Shown in pieces: positions 59,301 to 64,000 of a stretch of DNA of 64,000 nt. Where the stretch lies: the NCBI RefSeq assembly GCF_012641275.1, contig NZ_JABAIA010000003.1:1116001-1180000 (forward strand), in the 5' to 3' direction. The DNA is from Chitinophaga varians. GTDB lineage: Bacteria; Bacteroidota; Bacteroidia; Chitinophagales; Chitinophagaceae. The position numbers and the translations under genes are program-made. Under the pieces are notes generated by a model, which saw nothing but the letters and a program-made list of their open reading frames with translations, was not told the origin of the DNA and searched no databases. Position 1 is the first letter of the stretch. Each line of letters begins with the position of its first letter.

Positions 59301-62300
59301 CGCCAGATGCTATTGCCGTGGTATATGATACAACGTCATTTACGTATAAAGCGCTGGATGAAGCGGCTAACCGCCTTGCACACCAGTTGCGCAGTAAAGG
59401 ATTGAGTGCTGGCGCATATGTGCCCGTATGCATGAAACGTTCTGCCGGCCTGATGGTATCAGTGCTGGGGATTCTGAAAGCCGGTGGTGCCTATGTTCCG
59501 GTAAATCCGGAATACCCTGCAGAAAGGATCTTGCAGTTACTGGGGGATTGCGACAGCCCGCTGGTGATAAGCGACATGAATTGGAAGGACACCCTGAAAA
59601 TCGTTGCTGATAAAGAGATACTGTATATAGATGATAATCCTGCCCTGTTGCAATATCCGGCGCATGCATTGGCAGAACAGCCCTCACCGGAGACAGTGGC
59701 TTATGTCATGTATACCTCCGGTTCTACCGGTAAGCCCAAAGGCGTGGCGGTTACACATAAAAATGTGGTGAGCCTGGTGAAGTCGCAGGAGTATATGACG
59801 CTCACCAAAGACGATGTCATTCTTTCCGCCGGCTCTCTTTCCTTTGACGCTACCACTTTTGAATATTGGGGCGCCCTGTTGAACGGCGGTTGTGTGGTAT
59901 TAAGCACGGAAAGCAGTCTGCTGGACATCGAATTACTCCGGCAGGAGCTTTGTCAGCGCCGCGTTACCAAAATGTTCTTTACCACCAGCTGGTTCAACCA
60001 GTTGATAGATATGGACATCACGGTATTTGCGGGGTTGCAGGAAGTGCTGACAGGAGGGGAGAAAATATCGGAAAAACATGCGGACAAATTCAGACGTGCC
60101 TGTCCGCATATCGCGCTGACTAACATATACGGCCCTACGGAGAACACAACTTTCTCCCTTTACTACCGTATCCATGAAGCGACGGTTAACGGCAACGTGC
60201 CTATCGGCCGTCCGTTGAACAACCGGACAGCGTATATCCTTGATAGTTCGGGGCAACCGGTGCCGGTTGGCGTAACAGGAGAACTGTATGTGGGCGGCGA
60301 TGGTGTAGCCAAAGGATACCTGGACGCGGAACTGACCGCTGCCCGGTTTATACCGGATCCTTTCACGGATGACCCGGCCGCCAGAATGTACCGCACCGGT
60401 GACCTGGCCCGCTGGATGCCTGACGGTAACATCGTTTATATGGGCCGTGTGGATGAACAGGTGAAGATCCGCGGGTTCCGCATCGAGCCCGGTGAAACAG
60501 AACGCGTGCTGGAAGGCTGCCCTGCCGTTAAACAGGCCGTGGTGACCGTCTGGACAGATAAACAACAAAACAAATACCTGACCGGCTATGTGGTCCCGGA
60601 AAACAACTTTGATAAAGAAGCCATACAGGCCTATCTCAAAGAAAGGTTACCGGATTATATGCTACCTTCTTTCCTGATGGCCGTGAAAGCATTGCCACTT
60701 ACTCCTAATGGGAAAGTGGATAAAAAGGCCCTGCCGGCGCCGGATGACGCCGCGCTCTCAGATGCAGCGTATATGGCTCCCCGTAATGAACAGGAAAGCA
60801 TGCTGACAGCCATCTGGCAGCAATTGCTTGGCCGGGAGCGCATTGGCATACATGACCATTTCTTTGAGTCTGGCGGACATTCCCTTTTGGCCATGCGCCT
60901 GCAATCCGCCATCAGAAAGCAGTTGAAGGCCGAGATACCGGTGAAGACCATCTTCAATTATCCTACCATAGCAGGCCTGGCAGCCTGTATCATGCAACAG
61001 ACAGGGCCAGTGCAACAGGGAATTACAGCGGAAGCATATACCAGCCCGCAACCATTGTCCTTTGCACAGGAAAGGCTTTGGTTTATCGACCGGCTGAGCG
61101 GCAGTATTCAATATCATATCCCAATGGTGTTCCGCCTGACAGGAGCGGTCAACGAACAGGCGCTGGAAAGGGCCATCCGGGAGATCGTCAACCGGCATGC
61201 TGTACTACGTACTGTCATTACCGTTATTGACGAACAGCCGCATCAGCGGATAATGGACAGCGATGGCTGGCAACTGGAAATAATCAGCCGCCAGGAGCCC
61301 GTGGGAGATATTACCGATTTGCATGCTTATGTGAAAGCCTTGATTGATAAGCCTTTTAATTTGTCTGCCGACCATATGTTACGCGGACAACTGATCACAT
61401 TGGCAGCGGAGGAGCATATCCTCGCCCTGACGCTGCATCACATTGCCGGCGACGGATGGTCCGTCAGCATCTTTGTCAAAGAGCTGATGGAGCTGTATGC
61501 TGCATTGGACCAGCAACAAGTACCGGCTTTACTTCCACCGGACATCCAGTATACGGACTATGCCCGCTGGCAACGTGCTTATATGTCAGCAACGGTGCTG
61601 GAGCGGCAACAAGCCTATTGGGAGCGCCAGCTGGCGGATGCGGCCACGTTACAATTACCGCTTGACTATACCCGTCCCGCAGTATTTTCCAACAGGGGCG
61701 CCATTATACCGTTCCATATCGACGATACCCTGCAGCAACAGTTACAGGCATTGTCGCAGCAGGAGGGAACTACCCTGTTCATGACATTGCTGGCGGCTTT
61801 TAATGTGTTGCTTTACCGCTACAGCGGCCAGGAAGATATCACCGTAGGCAGTCCTGTTTCAGGCCGTACCCGGCAGGAAACGGAGAGCCTGATCGGTTGT
61901 TTTGTCAATACGCTGGCACTGCGCACGCAGCTGCATGATAACCCAACCTTTGCCACTTTGCTGCAACAGGTGAAAAATATGACGCTGGATGCCTACGAGC
62001 ACCAGGATGTGCCGTTTGAAAAAGTGGTGGAGGCAGTCGTGAAGGAACGTGATCTGAGTTACAGCCCGCTGTTCCAGGTGATCTTTACATTGCAGAACAT
62101 GCCGGTGGCCACTGACCTCGCCCTGGGCGCCACACATTTGCAACCGGAAAGGATCGCGTATACCACGGCGCAGGTAGACCTTAATTTCACTGTAGAGGAA
62201 ACAGCCGGAGGACTGACAGGCAGCGTGGAATATTGCACGGACCTGTTTAGGGAAGAGACAGTGCTGCAAATGATCAGGCACTTCAAACAACTGCTGGCGG

Positions 62301-64000
62301 CCATCGTTGTGAGCCCTTCCGCAGCAGTAGGCTTTTTGCCGATGTTGTCGGCGGAGGAAGAAACACAGTTGCTGAAAGGTTTTAACCAGACAGACAGCAG
62401 CTACCCGGCTGATAAAAACATCACAGCTCTCTTCGCGGAACAGGCTGCGCTGACACCGGATGCCACAGCCCTGGTATTTGACGGTAGGGAAATAACCTAC
62501 CAGACGTTGGATATTGCTTCCACACAACTGGCGCAATACCTCGTGGAGGCAGGTGTAACCTCCGGCATGCGGGTGCCCGTTTGCATGGAGCGGTCAGAAT
62601 GGCTGATCACCGCTATCCTGGCGATATTAAAGGCAGGAGGCGCTTATGTGCCGGTAGATCCGCATTATCCGGCAGAACGTATCAGCTACATGCTGGCCGA
62701 AAGCGACAGTACGCTGTTGCTCACTACCACCACGCATGCAGCAGCACTGGAGCAGACAGCTACAGCCATGAAGCCTGTTTGCCTGGACCAGCTGGCTGAA
62801 ACACTGGCGTCCATGACGATGTCAACGCCATTGCCAGTGGCGCTTCCGCAGGACCTGGCTTATGTCATTTATACCTCCGGTTCTACCGGTAAGCCCAAAG
62901 GGGTGATGGTAAGCCATCAGAATGTGGTGAGCCTTGTGAAAGGAGTGGACTATGTGTCCTTTAGCGCGGCGGATAGTTTATTGTCCACCGGCGCCCCTTC
63001 TTTCGATGCCGCTACCTTTGAGTATTGGGGCATGTTGCTTAACGGCGGCCGCCTTATTCTCTGCCCGGAACAGCAGTTGCTGGACAACGAGGTACTGAAA
63101 CGGGAAATCAGCGCTCACCAGGTAAATATGATGTGGTTTACCGCCAGCTGGTTCAATCAGCTGATCGATACCGACATCAGTATTTTTGAACCCTTATCGG
63201 TAGTGCTGGCCGGTGGGGAGAAACTATCCGAAGAACATATCAGCAAATTAAAACAACGGTATCCCGCCCTGACCGTTATTAACGGTTACGGTCCTACGGA
63301 GAATACGACCTTTTCTATTACCTATACAGTAGAAACAGGTGAAGTGAAGGTACCGGTGCCGGTCGGCCGGCCGTTGAGCAACCGGAAGGTATATATCCTG
63401 GACAGCCGCCGCCAGATAGTGCCGGTGGGTGTTACCGGCGAAATCTATGTCGGTGGTGCCGGTCTTGCCTTAGGTTACCTCAACTTACCGGAGCTGACAG
63501 CAGAACGGTTCATCTTCCATCAGTTTGATAACGGCCGCGTCGAACGGTTATATAAGACCGGGGACCTGGGATGCTGGCAGGCAGACGGCAACGTGCTTTG
63601 CCTGGGCCGAACAGACGACCAGGTGAAGATACGGGGCTACCGTATTGAACCGGGTGAAACGGAAAGGGTGCTGCAACAGTGTGAATGGGTGGAACAAGCG
63701 GTAGTAATGGCGCGCACGAATGAGCAGGGCAGTAAATACCTTGCTGGTTATATCGTGCCGGCAGGTGCCTTTGAAAGAGAGAAAATACAGACTTATCTCA
63801 AACAGTTGCTGCCGGACTATATGGTGCCCGCAGCCCTGGTGCCACTGGAAAAACTGCCGCTGACCAGCAACGGGAAGGTAAATAAGCGAGCCTTGCCTGA
63901 GCCGGAACAGTCCCTGATGCCAGCAGCAGCGTATATGCCTCCGCGTAATGCCACGGAGCTGGCGTTGACAGGTATCTGGCAACAATTGCTGAAGGTGTCA
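53339..64000 (+). CDS. NRPS, 3'-truncated by window edge (C-A-T-E-C-A-T-C-A-T..)
   Basis: The reading frame is open for 3554 codons to the window end. The N-terminal C domain has HHLIIDG near residue 136. The A domain has YTSGSTGNPKG near 609 with residues D-S-A-L-I-A-E-V-W, unassigned. T (LGGDSI near 987) and E (HHLAIDGVSW near 1175, EGHGREE) follow. The second C has HHLLMDGW near 1654, and its A domain has YTSGSTGKPKG near 2124 with code D-A-F-F-L-G-I-T-F, Ile/Val-like. T has SGGHSL near 2511. The third C has HHIAGDGW near 2700, and its A domain has TSGSTGKPKG near 3178 with code D-A-F-W-L-G-G-T-F, Val. A final T is cut off. The gene starts directly with a C domain, which often means a loading (starter) domain accepting an acyl or external aminoacyl donor. 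The ATG at 53339 is the first start giving a complete C domain. This is a separate cluster from the one at 1-31589. Confidence 0.94.
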   Translation, partial: MPLHATHIHPAQRDILMDLLINAENSTYNVGGVTRITGALHKEKFIAAAETLPAVFDVYRMRFDVNDHTPQAYVDDSFIRQEVVCMDFTGTPPDAVEKWIRERLETPFILQKENALCEQYLLSIAPDEHWYFCKYHHLIIDGYGLAASYQYVASQYRSLLQGTKLDWSPVSYVSAAGEALAYQQSPAYQEDAAYWKKMIGKKPVQLLERRYHRADVHPRQCRTFVLEFTAEEKAALENVQQVTQANLLRLTLAALTIYFAKTTEHAAFVFGTPVHRRKDKALQQIAGMFSGITPFQGIYQQEDTVAALLENIAVARKNDNQHQHYQIADLSRSLKLNGTTEQLVDILVNHANLDLHLDFGEDIQAVTRELTSEITRYPLELLWRDYGKGQPLQLKADYYPSHFTETDIRLLVKRLLYVMQQLGGTQERKLDEISILPEEEQALLAAFNDNNIAVAPCHSIHALIEEQVRLRPTAEALVFENQTLTYRQLDEKANQLAHYLREKGVRENTFVPVCMERSAEMIIGILAVLKAGGAYVPVDPAYPQHRITFMLQDTRAAVVVSNVAGNLPLEQYTTAEIIDVRQMADVLPEYPVTPVETALQPQHAAYVIYTSGSTGNPKGVTIAHQQLVASTQARIAYYGSTGTALLVPSFSFDSSVAVIFGTLCTGGRLIVCREETLKDAETVREILTHTDMVLCVPSYYRFLLEERLLQHAALSTVILAGEALEVSLAQRHFREVKKAALYNEYGPTECTVWSSVAQIQPEDKLITIGKPVANMRIHILDAQQRVLPVGVTGELYVSGPQVANGYLHLPAMTAEKFITDNAGNRLYKTGDTGRWLPDGNIEYLGRIDDQVKIRGYRIELGEIGHALQECEGVKHAVVVAWTDERNNKRLVGYVTTSAGYNKMAVLNRLKEKLPEYMVPSVLIELAQLPLSVNGKVDKKALPAPEAGDLQLQEYVAPRNEAERQLAAIWQELLGLQRVGIYDNFIELGGDSIVSMQVVSRARRLGHELKAKDLFKHQTVAALAQLLSVKKTEHAIGEQGQLTGTCGLLPIQHWYFEEEGNSRPALFTQQLLLETDKQLSPVILEAALRQLVQYHDALRFTYHQDADGWQQSYGAAEAALRIEDLRGMPDNWQQHVPVCVAESQARLDIFNGVLLQASLIQTPANEANNRLLLVVHHLAIDGVSWRILLEDLNRLLEQPTMTADAVLGAKGSSCRQWHDALTAYAQSSHGQRQQRYWETVVAKCSPLHTDLTHTGKVTVSDIRRETVRLDATATRRLLQEVPAAYKTEINDILLAALALTLTAWNKGAGVLVGLEGHGREEIAPGAAVNRTIGWFTSQYPVWLEAAAGTSVGRLIRDIKEQLRQVPDKGIGYGINKYIGKQAALQGAVPWETGFNYLGQADNMPAGQGAVKTSLSSLEAGGAPERIVPEKLAVNSMIRDGELVMEWSYSRLHFHAATVAAIAADYCHHLETLITHCADRSQLAPVASPSDYGLGDVMTNDELDLFLDATEAGLSRRSQVAGLYRLTGLQEGMLFHGLYDEKGGAYIEQFGCELPHLQVAAFQQSWEYLLQHHTIFRSAFYAKICSIPVQCVYHQVTLPFTVLDYRHMTETAQQEALEAWMAADRKQGLDFEKAPLMRITLFRLQDDKYRMQWTYHHLLMDGWSLPVLLGELVETYEAIVTNKPLPSLKSDEFADYVRFLADRDLSAEETYWRGYLNAVTEGCFLPFVTTTASRTKGEGRFRETGLHLDAVARQQLETYTQQQRITLNTLVQGVWAYLLSRYTGKPAAMFGVTVAGRPDELPGADKKIGLYINTLPLHTALANEQTIVGWLQEIQAAQLQSREHQYAALNDIQRWTGIREELFDSLLVFENYPVNPALQSPDWKLQLQHFQVQEQANYPLTLRVMMAEGVDIGLVYNETLLDGAYVRMIAAHFEQVLMQIATRPVNTIADITLLTAAEKTQLLYDFNQTTSPYPADRSITTLFEEQAAQTPDAIAVVYDTTSFTYKALDEAANRLAHQLRSKGLSAGAYVPVCMKRSAGLMVSVLGILKAGGAYVPVNPEYPAERILQLLGDCDSPLVISDMNWKDTLKIVADKEILYIDDNPALLQYPAHALAEQPSPETVAYVMYTSGSTGKPKGVAVTHKNVVSLVKSQEYMTLTKDDVILSAGSLSFDATTFEYWGALLNGGCVVLSTESSLLDIELLRQELCQRRVTKMFFTTSWFNQLIDMDITVFAGLQEVLTGGEKISEKHADKFRRACPHIALTNIYGPTENTTFSLYYRIHEATVNGNVPIGRPLNNRTAYILDSSGQPVPVGVTGELYVGGDGVAKGYLDAELTAARFIPDPFTDDPAARMYRTGDLARWMPDGNIVYMGRVDEQVKIRGFRIEPGETERVLEGCPAVKQAVVTVWTDKQQNKYLTGYVVPENNFDKEAIQAYLKERLPDYMLPSFLMAVKALPLTPNGKVDKKALPAPDDAALSDAAYMAPRNEQESMLTAIWQQLLGRERIGIHDHFFESGGHSLLAMRLQSAIRKQLKAEIPVKTIFNYPTIAGLAACIMQQTGPVQQGITAEAYTSPQPLSFAQERLWFIDRLSGSIQYHIPMVFRLTGAVNEQALERAIREIVNRHAVLRTVITVIDEQPHQRIMDSDGWQLEIISRQEPVGDITDLHAYVKALIDKPFNLSADHMLRGQLITLAAEEHILALTLHHIAGDGWSVSIFVKELMELYAALDQQQVPALLPPDIQYTDYARWQRAYMSATVLERQQAYWERQLADAATLQLPLDYTRPAVFSNRGAIIPFHIDDTLQQQLQALSQQEGTTLFMTLLAAFNVLLYRYSGQEDITVGSPVSGRTRQETESLIGCFVNTLALRTQLHDNPTFATLLQQVKNMTLDAYEHQDVPFEKVVEAVVKERDLSYSPLFQVIFTLQNMPVATDLALGATHLQPERIAYTTAQVDLNFTVEETAGGLTGSVEYCTDLFREETVLQMIRHFKQLLAAIVVSPSAAVGFLPMLSAEEETQLLKGFNQTDSSYPADKNITALFAEQAALTPDATALVFDGREITYQTLDIASTQLAQYLVEAGVTSGMRVPVCMERSEWLITAILAILKAGGAYVPVDPHYPAERISYMLAESDSTLLLTTTTHAAALEQTATAMKPVCLDQLAETLASMTMSTPLPVALPQDLAYVIYTSGSTGKPKGVMVSHQNVVSLVKGVDYVSFSAADSLLSTGAPSFDAATFEYWGMLLNGGRLILCPEQQLLDNEVLKREISAHQVNMMWFTASWFNQLIDTDISIFEPLSVVLAGGEKLSEEHISKLKQRYPALTVINGYGPTENTTFSITYTVETGEVKVPVPVGRPLSNRKVYILDSRRQIVPVGVTGEIYVGGAGLALGYLNLPELTAERFIFHQFDNGRVERLYKTGDLGCWQADGNVLCLGRTDDQVKIRGYRIEPGETERVLQQCEWVEQAVVMARTNEQGSKYLAGYIVPAGAFEREKIQTYLKQLLPDYMVPAALVPLEKLPLTSNGKVNKRALPEPEQSLMPAAAYMPPRNATELALTGIWQQLLKVS

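Noticed and set aside
1..64000. CRISPR arrays, tRNA or rRNA genes
   Set aside because: No regularly spaced direct repeats, cloverleaf-like sequence or rRNA-like stretch was seen on reading.

Overview
The window most likely comes from a Bacteroidota chromosome of the Chitinophaga type. The evidence is the family mix: Bacteroidota-style FtsX/MacB-like permeases, a VKOR-thioredoxin protein with a C39-like head, a Tat-exported Gfo/Idh/MocA oxidoreductase, and very large NRPS genes. This is inference from family content; no rRNA or other taxonomic marker is visible.

Region 1 (1-31589) is one side of a large NRPS/PKS biosynthetic cluster, all on the + strand with gaps of about 60 bp or less. The visible domain order is (..)E-C-A-T | KS-AT-KR-ACP-C-A-T-E-C-A-T-C | A-T-C | half-C-A-T-E. 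Between and after the megasynthases sit an AsnB-like amidotransferase, an exported beta-lactamase-fold hydrolase, a diaminobutyrate-type aminotransferase, an Asp/Glu-type racemase and a stand-alone thioesterase. Specificity residues read by eye suggest Asp, an acidic residue perhaps linked through its side chain, Val, and a basic residue that could be Dab. The racemase and aminotransferase would supply unusual precursors. No thioesterase domain is present in cis.

Region 2 (31644-40759) continues on the same strand without a clear break. It holds a shortened NdvB-like glucan synthase and a fused C39-like/VKOR/DsbA-like protein. These are followed by two small six-cysteine peptides with identical knottin-type spacing, separated by a glycosyltransferase. 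I consider this the most novel part of the window: a candidate ribosomal, disulfide-rich and possibly glycosylated peptide system.

Region 3 (40881-48373) is accessory and partly decayed. It contains an FtsX/MacB-like permease behind an inverted-repeat operator and a sigma54-like element, MarR and ABC-ATPase remnants, an exported esterase, and two IS3-type transposase tails. Between those tails lie a TlpA/thioredoxin pair and a lipoprotein/secreted-protein pair. Several strong hairpin terminators are present.

Region 4 (48452-52347) holds two class I terpene synthases on opposite strands with a Gfo/Idh/MocA oxidoreductase between them. A 991-bp intergenic region follows.

Region 5 (53339-64000) is the start of a second NRPS gene, C-A-T-E-C-A-T-C-A-(T), which runs off the right edge. 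I saw no tRNA, rRNA or CRISPR array.
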